From assembly GCA_037176705.1 (NCBI GenBank), contig CM073908.1, positions 131,615,430 through 131,679,429 on the forward strand: a stretch of 64,000 bases of DNA, read 5' to 3'. Positions within the stretch are counted from its first letter, which is position 1, and every line of letters begins with the position of its first letter. The notes under the pieces were generated by a model. It made no database searches and was not told the DNA's origin. It worked only from the letters and a program-made list of their open reading frames with translations. Both the position numbers and the translations under genes were made by a program. This stretch comes from Molossus alvarezi. Taxonomy: Eukaryota > Chordata > Mammalia > Chiroptera > Molossidae. This document shows, one piece after another, positions 1-12,409 of the stretch.

Positions 1-545
1 AAATCGTCCTAGTACAGAAGGCAGTACATTAAAAAATTATATAGATTTACATGAAGGCAGATATGCAGCAGATTTAGTTTTTACCACATTCTTTACTACT
101 GACTAAAGTGGTAAACTCATTTTTGTGACATTAGAATAAGGCAAATAAGTTGCCAGAATCCAGGCCTGGTAAACAGTGACTCTATTTAATAATTATGGGT
201 AAAAAGCATAGATTCTAGAAATAATTAGAAAGAATCCGTTAAGACCTGTCAAATTAAGTTTGAAATTAGGGAAATGAGAAATCAAAGGAGACCTTAAAAT
301 CAAATGCTGGAATTCTGTAATACGAGGAATGAATAATGACAAGGAGGAGACTCTAGGAAGGTGTGTAAAATTCAATCCCCTACAGAATCATGCCGGGTCC
401 CTGGGAAAGAGGACAAATCCTTTCATGAAGATATTGGAATCAGCAATATCCATTTACTTGAATTGGTTTAAAAGCAATTCTACCCAGAGCCAAGCAAGAT
501 TTGCTGGAAAATATTTACAATATTTAATTTTTATGTGCTTATTTT
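1..545. other. Non-repetitive AT-rich sequence, no gene seen
   Basis: I recognise no repeat family, RNA gene or coding potential here. The only frames over 60 codons are short, overlap on opposite strands and show no known domain. Treated as ordinary intergenic or intronic DNA. Confidence 0.5.
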
Positions 546-549
546 GCCT

Positions 550-860
550 TTATTTTTCTTATTGGGGTATAATTGACATATAACACTATATTAGTTTTAG
601 GTGCACAACATAATGATTTGATATTTGTATACATTGTTATCACCACAATAGGTCTAGTTAACAACTCTCAGTTACAATTTTTTTCTTCTGATAAGGACTT
701 TCAAGATCTACCCTCTTAGCAACTTTCAAAAATACAATATAATATTAACTATGGTCACCATGTTGCATATCACATCCCCTTAACCTATTTTTTTTATAAC
801 TGTAAGTTTGTTAGACTATTTTAAATCATACAAGCCTAAATCATAATTCAGAGATGGAAA
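550..860 (-). mobile_element. Old L1 3' end (L1M type), antisense
   Basis: The stretch beginning ttggggtataattgacatat is the reverse complement of the classic mammalian L1 3' UTR end (tatgtcaattat followed by an AATAAA-type tail). It continues with the antisense versions of the usual text on taking up the terminal UTR. It is diverged and lacks a clean tail or target duplication, so it is an old insertion. Confidence 0.7.
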
Positions 861-884
861 ATTCATTTTATTTTATTTTTTCAA

Positions 885-1680
885 CAAGAACAACATCACT
901 AACCATCAGGAAATGCAAATTAAAACAACTATGACGTATCACTTCACACCTGTCAGAATGGCCACCATCAACAAATCATCAAACAACAAGTGCTGGCAGG
1001 GTGTGGAGAAAAGGGGCCTCTAGTACACTGCTGGTGGGAATGTAAACTGGTGCAGCCATTATGGAAAACACTATGGTGTTACCTTAAAAAGTTAAAAATT
1101 GAACTGCCATTTGACCCAATGATCCCATTTCTAGGAATATACACTATGAAGCCTGAAATACCAATCAGAAAGAATATATGTACCCCTATGTTCATAGCAG
1201 CAATAATTATAATAGCTAAGATCTGGAAACAGTCCAAATGTCCATAAGTAGATGAGTGGATAAAAAAAAGCTGTGGTACGTGTACACAATGGAGTACTAT
1301 GCAGCTGGAAGAAAGACAGATCTCTTATCCTTTGAAATGACATGGAGGGACCTGGAGAGTATTATGCTAAGTGAAACAAGCCAAGCAGAGAAAGACAAAT
1401 ATCACATGATCTCACATATTTGTGGAATATAATGAACTAAACAAACTGATGATCAAAATTGACCCAGAGACATAAAGGCAGGGTATGGACAGACAAACCT
1501 CAGAAGAGGGCTTGTTGGAGAGAAGAGATAAACCACAGAACTTATATGCATGTATGCGTCACCAATGGACATAGACAACAAAGCTGGGGATGGGGGGGGG
1601 GATGGAGAGGAGGGTGTCAATGGGGGGAAAAAGGAGAAACATCTGTAACAAAAACAAATTCATAAAAATAATTTTTTAAA
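885..1680 (+). mobile_element. Young L1, 5'-truncated (end of ORF2 plus 3' UTR)
   Basis: The segment is collinear with about 51580-52370 of the full-length L1 in this window. It covers the last part of ORF2 (encoding the [14 protein letters not shown] and IPFLGIYTMKPE-like text), a stop, and the G-rich 3' UTR ending in an A-rich tail at about 1655-1680. A run of ten or more G lies at about 1588-1600. The ORF2 part is interrupted by stops and cannot encode an active protein. The 5' truncation is typical of incomplete reverse transcription. Confidence 0.9.
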
Positions 1681-1742
1681 AAGAACTTCCTCATGGTTAC
1701 AGAGCCAGTGTGTTCAGAAGAGAATCTAAAAGAGAGATGGCT

Positions 1743-1981
1743 GCCCTGGCTGGTGTGACTCAATCTGTTGTAGCTTCATCCCATACACTGGAAGGTCATG
1801 GGTTCAATTCCCAGTCAAGGCACATACCTAGGCTGTGGATTCAATCCCTGGCTGGGGCGTGTGTGGGAGGCAACTGATCAATGTATCTCTCTACATCAAT
1901 GTTTCTGTCTTTTTCTCTTTCTCTGTCTGTCTGTCTCTCTCCCCTTACTCCCTCTGTAAAAAAAAAAAGAAAATAAAAGGA
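1743..1981 (+). mobile_element. Ves SINE, group B
   Basis: A tRNA-like head (gccctggctggtgtgactca) is followed by a B-box-like ggttcaattcc, a CT-rich 3' part and an A-tail. Possible short target duplications are agatggct (1735-1742) and aaatggct (1982-1989). It lacks the group A terminal hairpin. Confidence 0.88.
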
Positions 1982-1989
1982 AAATGGCT

Positions 1990-3555
1990 CATGAAGTAAG
2001 AAATTTCCTTTTCTTCATAAATGTTAATATGGGTTTAGGTTTAGGTTATGTAAAATGAGCTAATCCTATACCCTTTCTACTCCAAAGATGGCATTACTTG
2101 CACACCAGCCCTAGGTACACGCATCTATTATACACACATCACATACATCTCAAGACACCCACACCTATACTCTACTGTACATACCACCAAAAACCCTAGC
2201 AACCTGGTAGGCTTCCCTCTTAGCTGTTCTTGAAGTGGTAAGGAAAGGCATGACCCAGTTAATCTCTATTGTCTTGTACACAACCCCCCTAATAGCCATA
2301 GCACTCTGTTCTAGAGGCAATACCCAAATGCAGTCAGAAGCAATGAGAGAGTTGGATTAATTTGTTCACAAGGACATTAAACCCTTAGAATCATTAAAAA
2401 AACTCTTTAAATGAAAGCTAGTAAAACATCAAGAAAGAGATCAAATTAAAGCCTTTAAAATTGGAATGGCTAAAGATTTTAGTCTTGATAAATGAGGTGG
2501 TCTATTTCTAAGATGCCTATTTAACCCTAATAGTTTAATCTCTCCAAACAGCATATAAAATATGGTAAAACAGAATATAATACCCAGTTATATGTATGAT
2601 TGTGTGCTTAAGTATGTGTACCTAACAAAATGGACATGAGACAAAGTTTACTTTAAGATTGTAATCTTAATCACAAATTTTCAGCCAAAGGTTATTTTCC
2701 ATATATATTTAAATTATTTCCTAGGAGTTCTTATATAAAAAGGATTGTGTAATCCAAAGGAATTTCTGCTGTTTATATTAAAATGCTTGTTATGCATCTC
2801 TATGAGTTTTCCAGAGGGCATTTTTTTATTTGTTTCTTGGTAAAATGTTTATAAGAGGGTGACAAACTATCACCATTGTACAAATATTTGTTTCATGACT
2901 GTGAAGAAAGTACAATGAGGAGGAAAATAAAATACACAGAATAAATAAAATCGCATGAAACTCTGATATACGTTGCCACCATACATGAAATATGTATTCA
3001 GTGATTCCATAATTACCATGACTGAAAAGGTAATATACATAGAAAGCTTTAGCCGCGCCCCCCCCCCCCTTTCGTTGGTTGGTCCCGTTGAACTCCCCTT
3101 CATTGGATTTCAGTGTCAGGACCCCTACCCCAATCCCTATGGATGGCAAAGGTTGGTAATCACATCACAGCATAGCCCTCTCCAAATTAATCACTCTCAA
3201 AAATCAATTAAACTTCCCCCAAATCCAAAAAAATTTTTTTACTCTTAATATGGGTAAATCATCTAACATATTCTTGGCTATTTCCTTTGAAATCTTGTAT
3301 CTGGATTATCATAACCACTGGAATGTGTTCTCTATCCAAAAAAAACCTTGTATCTGGTGTTTCAGTTGGAACTTCTGATCTAATACTATTTCACATATAT
3401 TTATACACATTATTGTAAAGTAATGTTACATGGAAAACAACTATTTTTATGTCACTTGCTTGGAAATACTTATCTACCCACATATTTGCCATTTGAAAAG
3501 TTCTTCATTCTTTCCTAAAGATCTGAACATCCATTTGTTATTAGCCCTTACTTTT
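1990..3555. other. Mostly unassigned AT-rich sequence with a 12-C run
   Basis: No gene is recognised. A homopolymer of 12 C lies at 3058-3069. The overlapping frames on both strands around 2826-3248 (up to 107 codons) show no recognisable domain and read across the C run, so I treat them as chance frames. The text around 3100-3150 has a faint resemblance to a decayed Tigger-type element, but not enough to call. Confidence 0.4.
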
Positions 3556-3559
3556 TCTT

Positions 3560-4135
3560 CACCTTTGGTTTTCCACAGTTCAGCTATGATGTAACTTGGT
3601 GTGACTTTTCTTAGACTTATTCTCCTTGGTGCTTTCTGAGATTCTTGATGCTAAAAATTTCTTTCCTTTACCAAGTTGAGAAAACATCAGCCATTATTTC
3701 TTCCAATATCTTGTTCTGCTCGATTTGTTCTCTTCTCTCCTTCTGAGATTCCCATTACATTTTAATATTCCCATTACAGTTTGGCATTTTGATATTGTTC
3801 CTAAGCTCCTTGAGACTCTTAATTTTTAAAATACTTTTTCTTTATTCTTCAAGTTGTATAATTTCTATTGATCTATCTTTCAGTTTACAAGTTCTTTCAT
3901 TTATCTTTTTATTCTATGCTAATATCATTAAGTGAATATTTTAATTCAAATATTGTTATTTTTTTATTCTATAATTACTATTTTTATAGTTTCTATTTCC
4001 CTGATGAGATTTCTTATCTTTCCATTTGTTGTGAGCATATTTTTCTTTACATCCTTGAGCATAGTTACAGTAGTTGCTTTAAAATCCTTGTCTGATACTT
4101 CCAATGTCTGAGTTTTCTTAGAGTGCAGGCTCTGA
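3560..4135 (-). mobile_element. Old L1 5' portion (ORF1/5' UTR region), antisense
   Basis: The text reads as the reverse complement of an old mammalian L1 (L1M/HAL1-like) 5' region. Recognisable landmarks are ttatttcttccaatatctt, a section on hairpin-poor T-rich sequence, and ttgctttaaaatccttgtct near the end. This order is that of the antisense L1 text common in mammalian genomes. It is strongly diverged and non-coding. Confidence 0.6.
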
Positions 4136-4139
4136 TAAT

Positions 4140-4850
4140 TGTCTTTTACATGGAAAGCTTGAAAAACCTATTGATACACTCCAGAATAAACAACTTAGCT
4201 AAGATAAAATTACTCACTTTTTTAATAGAAAATTCAGGGAAAATTTTTTAAAATCAATGTTATCTTTCTTATTCTTTGTTGGTATGCATACGCATTGTCC
4301 TAAATTTCAAATTTGAAAGAGAGGACATTTTCCACTTAAAAGGAACACTGTTAAAGTGTCATTAGCTACTTCATTTTTAATAAACTATTGGTAGGATTAG
4401 TATCAGAAAAATGCAATAATACTAAGAATTATGAAAAGCAGAATGAAACAGTGTCCACCCTCAAGAAATACACACACCTACATGCTATAGTACATTCTAC
4501 CAAAACTCCTAGCAGCAGTAGCAGTCGGTCTCCCAGCACAATGGTAGTTGTCTCAAGTCACTGTAATGAACATACCTCCATTTCTATCACACAGTAGTAG
4601 AGTTAGTTCCACATACCCAATATTCTATTCTAACCCACAGTTTTTAGAATGGATGTTCCCTGGGCTTTCTTTCTGGCATAGGTGTATTTCTCCCACTCTG
4701 AAAAGGTACCTACATTAATTCACCAAGTAGATATTCCCTGCACCTTTCTCCCAAATCTCTCACATCTCACTTACATTCCATGGTCCAGAAGTGGCTTGAA
4801 TAGCAGTTATGGTGTGCCATCAGATAATTTCTAAAGGACTAAATGCTGTT
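4140..4850. other. Unassigned AT-rich sequence
   Basis: No repeat, gene or RNA is recognised. A 69-codon frame at 4388-4597 contains a serine-rich run from an agcagcagtagcag stretch and has no domain. Treated as chance. Confidence 0.4.
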
Positions 4851-4852
4851 CA

Positions 4853-4930
4853 TAACAATAATAATAGCTAATGTTGACTAGTAATTTCTATTTGCCAAAC
4901 ACTTTGCTAAGTGTTTCACACATTTTATTA
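4853..4930 (-). mobile_element. MIR SINE fragment
   Basis: It resembles the reverse complement of the 3' half of MIR: a match to the section describing tgccaaacactttgctaagt. Short and diverged. Confidence 0.55.
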
Positions 4931-5099
4931 ATCATATTTTAAGAAGAAAGAGAGGATTAGGAAAATTGAATACATTAAGTACTCACTTAACATTGTTGAT
5001 AGTTTCTTGGAAACTGCGATTTTAAGCGAAAAAAAACATATAATAAAAGAAATTTTACCTATAAATAAGAGTAGTAACTAGGTATGGTTCCAGGTGAGT

Positions 5100-5220
5100 A
5101 CTTGAAATATTGGGGCACCACTTTGTAAAGTATATTATTGTCTAACCACTAAGCTATACACCTGAAACTAATACAAAATAACATTGAATATAAACTAATT
5201 TTTTAAGTGACTGAATTTTT
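5100..5220 (+). mobile_element. Old L1 3' end inside the ancient repeat
   Basis: Contains tattgtctaaccactaagct and acacctgaaactaatac, which are typical of L1M 3' UTR ends, followed by an A/T-rich tail. Confidence 0.65.
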
Positions 5221-5294
5221 TTTAAAAAGTGTTAAGTTCCTAAGGCATATTTCTGGTCACACAATTATCACCAAACTTCTAAATAAAGACTCCA

Positions 5295-5500
5295 AATAGT
5301 CTTAATATATACTATGGAACACTACTCAGCCATAAGAAAAGATGAAACACTGCAATTTGTGACAATGTGAATGGATTTTACGAATATCATGCTAAGTGAA
5401 ATAAGTCAGACAGAAAAAGTTAAGAGCCATAGAACTGTATACTTGAAAACTATATCATTTTATTAACCAATATCACCCCAATAAATTTAATTTTAAAAAA
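5295..5500 (+). mobile_element. Old L1 3' end inside the ancient repeat
   Basis: Encodes the end of ORF2 (tatggaacactactcagcc) and the 3' UTR (atgctaagtgaaataagtca), ending at ccaataaatttaattttaaa. It is 5'-truncated and old. The flanking ancient repeat resumes directly after the A-rich tail. Confidence 0.7.
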
Positions 5501-5887
5501 CACTGAAATAATTGTGAGCTACACATACATTTAAGAAAGATGAATAAAACAAATAAGAAAATTATTTTCCAACCCACTTATTCCAGTTCAGGGTTGTGGG
5601 TGGCTGGAGCCTCTTGCTACAGCTCAGGGAAAAAGTCAAGAACCCACCCTGGACAGGAGCAGAGTGCACTCGCACACACCACCAGACTCGCTCACACTGA
5701 GACAATGTAGACACTCCAGTTTTCTGAACATGCACATCTTTGGGATATGGGAGGAAACTGGAATACCTGAAGAAAACACACACAGACATGGGAAGAAGAT
5801 GCAAATACCCCACAAACAGCAGCCCCAGCCAGGAATCAATTTTTTTCTTTATCAGTGTTATAACAAAGTGCTAAGTTAAATGATATT

Positions 5888-5970
5888 ATCTGAAGACTTT
5901 CTGTACTTTATTCAAAATCACACAGATAATAAAGATGGAGCTGGAATTTGAACTCAATGTGTGTCCTACT
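5888..5970 (-). mobile_element. MIR SINE fragment
   Basis: Resembles the reverse complement of the MIR tRNA-related part: tcacacagataataaagatg followed by gctggaatttgaactcaatg. Confidence 0.55.
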
Positions 5971-8090
5971 CAAGAGAACAAGCACTCAATCACTCACACT
6001 GTTGTCCAAATGCAACTATAGATATACTATTTGTGAGTGAATTTCCGATGGCCCAAGTAAGGCTAAACAGGATATACTAGGGATAACTCAGAAAACTCTA
6101 GAATCACAGAATATCCTAGAACCTAATTAGTCATTAGAGGCTTCAAGTAAGGGGGGTCTTAAACTAAGCTTCCATAAGGTGGCATGAGTAAGAAGTAAAA
6201 AATTCAGGTAAGGACCTGCATTTGGCCAGTGTGAAGACACTTAAGGAGCCATAACAAACAACATGTCCAACATGTGACTGACTCATCGGTCATGTGATGA
6301 TGGCACTTAGTTCCGGTCTCAATCATGAGTATAATATATGTCTGTGTAAAGTCAGGCAGCAAATCATTCTTAAGCCAATCTAGACATCCAGATCACTGAT
6401 ATCCCTCTTAAGTCTAAGTATTCAGAATATCTATTACTGATTCAAGTTCAAGATTCTCATCACTCACTTGCCTAACTTTAATCTTTGTAAAATCTTTATA
6501 ATATCTTGGCTAATTTCAGAGAAATACAAAAGATTTAGTTTTTGTATATTATGAGAAAATAAATCCCTTCTTATTTTACTTAGAAAAAGATACCCCTTAT
6601 TGGAGCACTACTAAAAGATAATTTGATATGCTTTGGGAGCTTTCTTGAAGATGTTAGGATATGGAAGAAATAGCTCAATAAAATTTTTCCCATCTCTGAA
6701 ACTGCACCTGAACAAATGAAGCTATTCTTAGTCATTAATCTTGCCATCATCACAGATACCAATGTAGCAATCAGATGTTCCCTGTCAAAGTAGATTCAAT
6801 TATGCACCTATAGAACGTTTTCACTCATAGCACAAAAATATCACTTAATACAGGTAAATTTTGAATTCCATACAGTAGAATTACATAGTGTGTTAGAAAA
6901 CTTTCTTGCAGTTGAGTGACTCTAAAAGCTCTGAAAACTTTCCTACTCCACACCTCTTACAGAATATAAATGGATCATAGATGTCAGCAAGAAAAGTCCA
7001 TTTTATTTTACTACAGGTTCACCACCGTATGTTTGTTAAAAGTCCATTGCCAAGACTAGAGGTTTGTTGCTATTCAACTTATTTTCCAGGTGCTCTAAAA
7101 AGGAACTTTACTAATGATTTCACTATTGCTAAAAGGTAATTACTTAATCTTCTATCCGATTCTGAGAAGACACAAAGTAAATAATGCTTTACTCAACAAC
7201 AAGGAGAAAGTTAACAAAAAGGTTAGGGAGTGGAAGGACAAAGAGCAGGACTCCACAGAGATAAAAGAGTTGCATTCCTTACATTTAGTCCTGTTATATC
7301 AAGAAAACTAATGATACAACTCCCATGAGCTGAATGCAAATCAGAACATTAATCTCTAGCAAAATGGTTTATGTTATAGGAACCCACAAACAGATTTCCT
7401 TCAGCTGCAGTAAATCAAACATGGTGGGTAGTTTGCCTTTGACTGATGAGTACACATGTCACTGGCAGGAGGGCAGCAACATATGGAAGAGTAATAAATA
7501 TTTTTTCTGACAATTCAGCAGCCCTGTTCCATGACACTAAAGGAAGATAGAAGACTTCAGGAGAAAATGCAAGCCTGTCTCTATTAGCTGTCGTGCCACT
7601 GCCAAGGCAGCAGCTCCAAGGTGATTTGGTGTTCTGTGGTATAGCTTGCACATTTAGTCTTAATAAATGAATGGCCCAAAAGCAGAGAATCAATAGTTCT
7701 CTCAGAACAATGTTTGCATTTTCCTTCCAATTATGGCATTCTCCTAATAACTTAGATTTCCCTTAATGACAGTGATTGGGGGCATCTTTTGATCCGTGAC
7801 CCAGTGCCAAACCAAATCTTGTTAAAGCTTTTATTCTTTGTCTTGTACAATGCAGTTTATGTGCCTTCTGTCTGCATAATGTCCCATTTCTAGTGGGAAG
7901 AAAATCAGGGACAAATGTATTAGAATATATTGTTATAATCCACGTCAAAGGGTTATTAGATATTTGATTCTAAAACATGTTGGTACCTATTAAGCCTTGT
8001 TATTAATGGCTACTATGCTTGCTTCTAATAGGCAAAGTGCAGTACGTATTAAATTGTAAAAATGAGTTGTTATCAACTAGACTTATGCAG
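5970..8090. other. Unassigned sequence, possible conserved non-coding block at 7390-8090
   Basis: No gene or repeat family is recognised in about 2.1 kb. The part from about 7390 to 8090 has more balanced composition and no repeat signature, and its frames (92 codons at 7415-7693 and 61 at 7763-7948, both minus) have no known domain. Such repeat-free islands are sometimes conserved regulatory DNA, but I see no specific motif proving it. Confidence 0.35.
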
Positions 8091-8117
8091 CTTCTAATTT
8101 CTTTCTTTTTTAATTTA

Positions 8118-8367
8118 AATTTTTTTTAAATCCTCACCCGAGGACATTTTTGCACTTATCTTCAGATAGTGTGGAAGGGAGCTAGGGGGGAGGAGAGAGA
8201 GAGAAACAACGATGTGAGAGAGATGCACCCAGTGATTGCCACCCACACGACCCCAACTGGGGCTGGGGACAAACTGCAACCGAGGCACATGGCCTTAGCG
8301 GGAACTGAACCCGGGACTCTCTGATCCGCAGGCCGATGCTCTAACTGCTGAGCCAAACCAGCCAGGG
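8118..8367 (-). mobile_element. Ves SINE, group A
   Basis: The full-length antisense copy carries the terminal hairpin motif tcctcacccgagga next to the T-run (reverse of the A-tail). It ends at the tRNA-like head (gagccaaaccagccaggg). Imperfect target duplications are tctaatttcttt (8093-8104) and tctcatttcttt (8370-8381), 11 of 12 bases matching. Confidence 0.92.
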
Positions 8368-8369
8368 AT

Positions 8370-9350
8370 TCTCATTTCTTTTGAATGCCTACTGTCATGT
8401 ACCAGAGGACATCCTAAATCTCAAGTGTTGAATAGACTAGCACATGGTTCAAAATGAATCCCAGCCAACTCTGGTGCCAGAGTCCCAGTATAGTGGGCTA
8501 TAAAAATTCACATGATTCAACTACATTTTGTGGGCCTGGACTGGAAAGATAGAGTTCTGGGTCTGCCACAGAAGACAGCTCCAACCAGTGAGCCAGCCGG
8601 TCATTTTCAGGGCTGCCAGGAAATCACTCAAACAGATGTGTGTGGCAAGTCAGCAATAAGAGACAGGCAAGTTATCCATTTTGAGAACCAAGAAAAAGAA
8701 GTTTGGCAGGTATTAATGCCATATCATGGTAAAGGCGACGTGAAGCTCTTTGGTCATGTTTCTAGTAGGTGTGTTTGCTTGCTGAAAACCTTTATTCCAC
8801 TCTCCTGATTGCACAAACAAATCTGACTTGGCCTCACATCCATTCAAAATCGGATACTTAAAATGTAGGAAAACAGTGGAGTGCTGTCCAATATAAAAGA
8901 AGTCAAGAAACTGAAGTAAACATTTTCTTCTACCACTAATTATCTTTATGACCTTGGGTAAAATACTTACCGCTTGTAAATATTTATTTATAACATGTCT
9001 TGGTTGTGCAAAATCAAACCAACAATGTTCTAGCTCTTAAATTCTGACTTTCTAATTCTATTAGTTATTTTGCAGATACATTTACAACCACATCTTTCAA
9101 TTTAGCTGTTGTATTATAATCACAATTCATAATTAAAGAAGAATCCATCCTTATAAATTGTTATGCAGTCTCAATTTTACAAAAGACATTTCAAGACTGA
9201 AATTTGATATGAATTGAAAGTGTCTCTCTGCAATATACCTAATATGCAAATATTTAAAGAATTAGAAATTTAAAAAATAAACCTAATATATAAAAGTTAT
9301 GAAACTTGACAGAACAAATAAACCTAAAGAGATAACATGTTAACTAAAAT
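8370..9350. other. Unassigned sequence; weak MIR trace near 8925-8965
   Basis: A 98-codon plus frame at 8512-8808 begins in ordinary sequence and shows no domain, signal peptide or repeat. The sequence around 8925-8965 (tgaccttgggtaaaatactt) resembles the core of MIR on the plus strand. Otherwise nothing is recognised. Confidence 0.35.
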
Positions 9351-9354
9351 ATTT

Positions 9355-10105
9355 CATTCATAAATTCATTCATTCATTCAACAGCCATTTATTGAACTAA
9401 TAGCATGAGCCAGATGCTGTAGGAAACGGCTAGAGATAGAGCAGTGAATAAGAATGGCATGGGTCTTATCTTCATAGCCCCCACTTTTGGGGGGAAATTG
9501 AAATCAGGTAGAGAACATTAATACTGTCATTTATAAGTGTACATAAGTACAATAGTCCCTTTCTTTATGAAACCTTCAGTCCAGCTGGAAGATGTTAAAC
9601 AAATAATTACATAACTACTTTCACTCATGACAAGTGTTACAAAGCAAAAGTGCAAGTAGCAAGGAGAAAATAATACAGTGGAAATAAACCCACTCTGGGG
9701 ATCAAAGAGTGCTTTTCTTTATTTGTTTTGTTTGTTACTTTATTTTTATTTCAAAATTACAGTTGACATTCAATATTACATTAGTTTCAGGTACACAGCA
9801 CAGTGGTTACACATTTATGTAACTTACAAAGTGATCCCCCTGATAAGTCCAGTACCCACCTGGCACCATACATGGTTAATAAAATATTATTGACTATATC
9901 CCCTATGCTGTACTTTACATTCTTGAAGCATGCTTTTCCAAAAAAGTGATTTTATCCTATGAGATGAAAGAGAAAATTTTGTTTCTTAAAAGTGAGAAAA
10001 GGAAGTGAGGTGGGGGAGGATTTTTCAGGTGGGAAACAGGTGCAAAAGCCTGAGGCAGAATGGATTTTAGAATATTGGAAATACCAAAGAACTCAAAGTA
10101 AGTTT
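9355..10105 (-). mobile_element. L2 LINE 3' end, antisense, interrupted by L1
   Basis: Begins with the CATT-type repeat and the reverse complement of the L2 3' end (ccatttattgaactaatagc, then gatagagcagtgaataagaa). The L2-like text resumes after an L1 insertion with ggtgcaaaagcctgaggcag at about 10050. The two L2 parts lie at about 9355-9720 and 9945-10105. Confidence 0.7.
9723..9942 (-). mobile_element. L1 3' end, antisense, inserted into L2
   Basis: The sequence acagttgacattcaatatta and ttagtttcaggtacacagca is the reverse complement of an L1 3' UTR end. It interrupts L2-derived sequence, so it is younger than the L2. Confidence 0.75.
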
Positions 10106-12165
10106 GCTGGAAAGTAAATGATGGGTAGACTGGCATACAGACTTCTTACAAATATAAAAATACTATTTTATTCAAAGTAATATTTTTTGATAAAACATTC
10201 TTTTTTAATATTACCTAGTTAGTATGATACTGATAGGGAAATCACATGGATTGTGAGAACAACAGTACTTCAATGTTCTAGGGCAATTCCAAACCTTACA
10301 TTTACAGAGTTTACATGCTAAAGAGCAAAGAAATCAAATCTAAGTTTCTTAGTCCAGATTCTGACTCACACGTTTTGTTTTCCCTCGTACAGAGGCTTAA
10401 TCAGGCCAACTAAACATAATAAGGAATTCAATTTATGTCTTATGAGTCATCTTGAATAATAATAAATTATTCAGAGACATAAGGGAAATAAATTATTCTC
10501 TCAGACACTGTATCATGAATATGTATACCCTTTATATAAACAAACTATTTGTAGGATTAACCCTAAAACTTACTGAGATATTCCAAGGTTTAAGCTTTTA
10601 GACAGGATACTAGCAAATCTGATTCATTAATGAGCACTGGCATAAGAAACAAAGCAGTGCTCCATCAGAGAGCAGTGGCTTCTAGATCATTCTATTTTCT
10701 AACAAGTCCTGAAACCTTAACTGCTATGACATGAATTTACACCCATTCCTTACATGAAGTGCAAGCTAGAAACATGCAGCCATAAATTGATGAGGAAAAC
10801 AATACACCTTAAGTGTAAATATTTCTTTCTGAGGTTTTTAAGCTTCCCATTTCAATTCCATTAAGTCTAACTATATTCCCACTTCTTTGTTCTCATCATT
10901 GTTGTTGGTTTTGTTTTGTTTTTCTGATTCACCCAACTATCAAACATTGATAAATGTATGAAGTATATAAATTTGTTAGTTTATTTTTGTGTAATATAAT
11001 GATAATGTCACACTGTATAAACTATGGGTTCTAATTCCAATTCCGCTTCTAACACTATTTTTATTCTTTATATTTTTTCAGAATCTGGAACAGAAAGTCC
11101 AGACTTCAAACAACAGTTAAACTCAATCTAACACATATTTTAGATACAACCTGTAAACTTTGGGAATTTCTGATTTTTATTCTCCTTATCTCAGAGAAAT
11201 TAGATAAAAAATAAAACTTAATTTAGATCCTTTATATAACAACATATTAAACCAAGACACTAATGCACAATAAATGTCAAATGCCAAAGTGAGGTATCAT
11301 GCAGTAACGATAAGTGAAAGAGAAGTCTTTTCAAATCTTGGAATCACATGAGGAACTCAAAAACTACTGATGCCTGGGTTCTATCCCCAGGAATTCTTAC
11401 TACGTTCAACTAGAGCGTGGCCTGGGTATTGAGATTTTCAAAAGCTACCTAACAGATTCTAATGTTCAGAACTGCTATTTTAGTTAATTGTAATGATTTG
11501 GAGAACATTAAGAGGTCACACTTTCTAGATAATTAAACACTATAGATGTTCAATAAATATTTATTGAATTAAATTAATAACATGATGCTTCAAATTGTGA
11601 AGTATAGTGAAATATTAATGTCGAATTATGTTTAAATTATTGAAATGGGGGTTTAAATATCCCTCAGATGATACTGCTTAAGGACTTGCTAAGTATAGTC
11701 AGATGTCTTTAAGGAGTCTTTTCCCCTAGGGATTCCAAAACCATAGCTAATTTTGTTATTTCTTGAATCATAATACTATAGGTTTATAAACATCTAGATT
11801 GGTTATAATTTGATCATGTTTATGAACTTTTATTAAAGTCTAAATACAGTGTTTTTGAAGTAAATATTGTCTGGAAAGTTCCATTTCCAAAATAGATCTT
11901 ACTTATTAAATTTATGGGTGTTGCATTACAGAGAGGTAAGAGGTATTTTTTTCTGATAGGGATCATAAAATAACAGTTACAGGTCAGAATTGGGGAAATA
12001 ATTTGAGATTGCTAGAAATCCCTACTACCTGAGTGATTCTAGTAAAACGAGTTAAGTCCATTTCCTTTCAAGCCTTCTACAACTTACTGTGTACCCCCTC
12101 AAGTATTTGTCTGTATACCTGGGCATGTATATTTTGCTGTCATCTTTCTCATTTTGGCACAAGAC
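10105..12165. other. Mostly unassigned AT-rich sequence with two weak fossils
   Basis: Two weak fossils are visible. One at about 11335-11490 resembles a MER5-like hAT-Charlie element (ctgatgcctgggttctatcc and cgtggcctgggtattgagat). One at about 11540-11578 resembles an L2 3' end (gttcaataaatatttattga). No gene is recognised. Confidence 0.4.
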
Positions 12166-12171
12166 TTTTTT

Positions 12172-12404
12172 TAAAGCTGTCACCCGAAGATACTTTTCTA
12201 TTTATCTTCAGATATAGTGGGGTGGGGGTGGAGAGAGAGGGAGAGAGAGAGAAACATCTATGCGAGAGCGACACATGGACTGGTTGCCTCCTGCACAACC
12301 CCAACCAGGGCCAGGGATGAACTGCAACAGAGTTACATTCCCTTGACTGGAATCGAACCTGGTACTGTTTGGTCCACGAGCCAACACTCCAACACTGGCC
12401 AGGG
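12172..12404 (-). mobile_element. Ves SINE, group A, diverged
   Basis: The antisense copy starts with a T-run and a decayed hairpin (gtcacccgaagatac) and ends at the head (ctggccaggg). Its A/G-rich tract (gagagagagggagagagaga) is the reverse of the CT-rich section. A short duplication (agacttttt) flanks it. Confidence 0.88.
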
Positions 12405-12409
12405 CCAGA

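Larger units (their letters stand above)
4970..5880. repeat. Ancient mammal-wide repeat in three pieces, split by two L1 fragments
   Basis: Three collinear pieces lie at about 4970-5098, 5225-5292 and 5500-5880. Landmarks are cttaacattgttgatagttt and tttaagcgaaa in the first piece, gttaagttcctaaggcatat in the second, and ttattccagttcagggttgt, tgggatatgggaggaaactg and gttataacaaagtgctaagt in the third. From memory this order matches one old interspersed repeat found in many mammals, whose family name I cannot give with confidence. L1 pieces occupy 5100-5215 and 5295-5500. Confidence 0.55.

Noticed and set aside
8475..8515. TATA-like ctataaaaatt near 8500 as a promoter for the 98-codon frame at 8512
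   Set aside because: AT-rich DNA gives such motifs often, there is no initiator or CpG support, and the frame has no recognised product.
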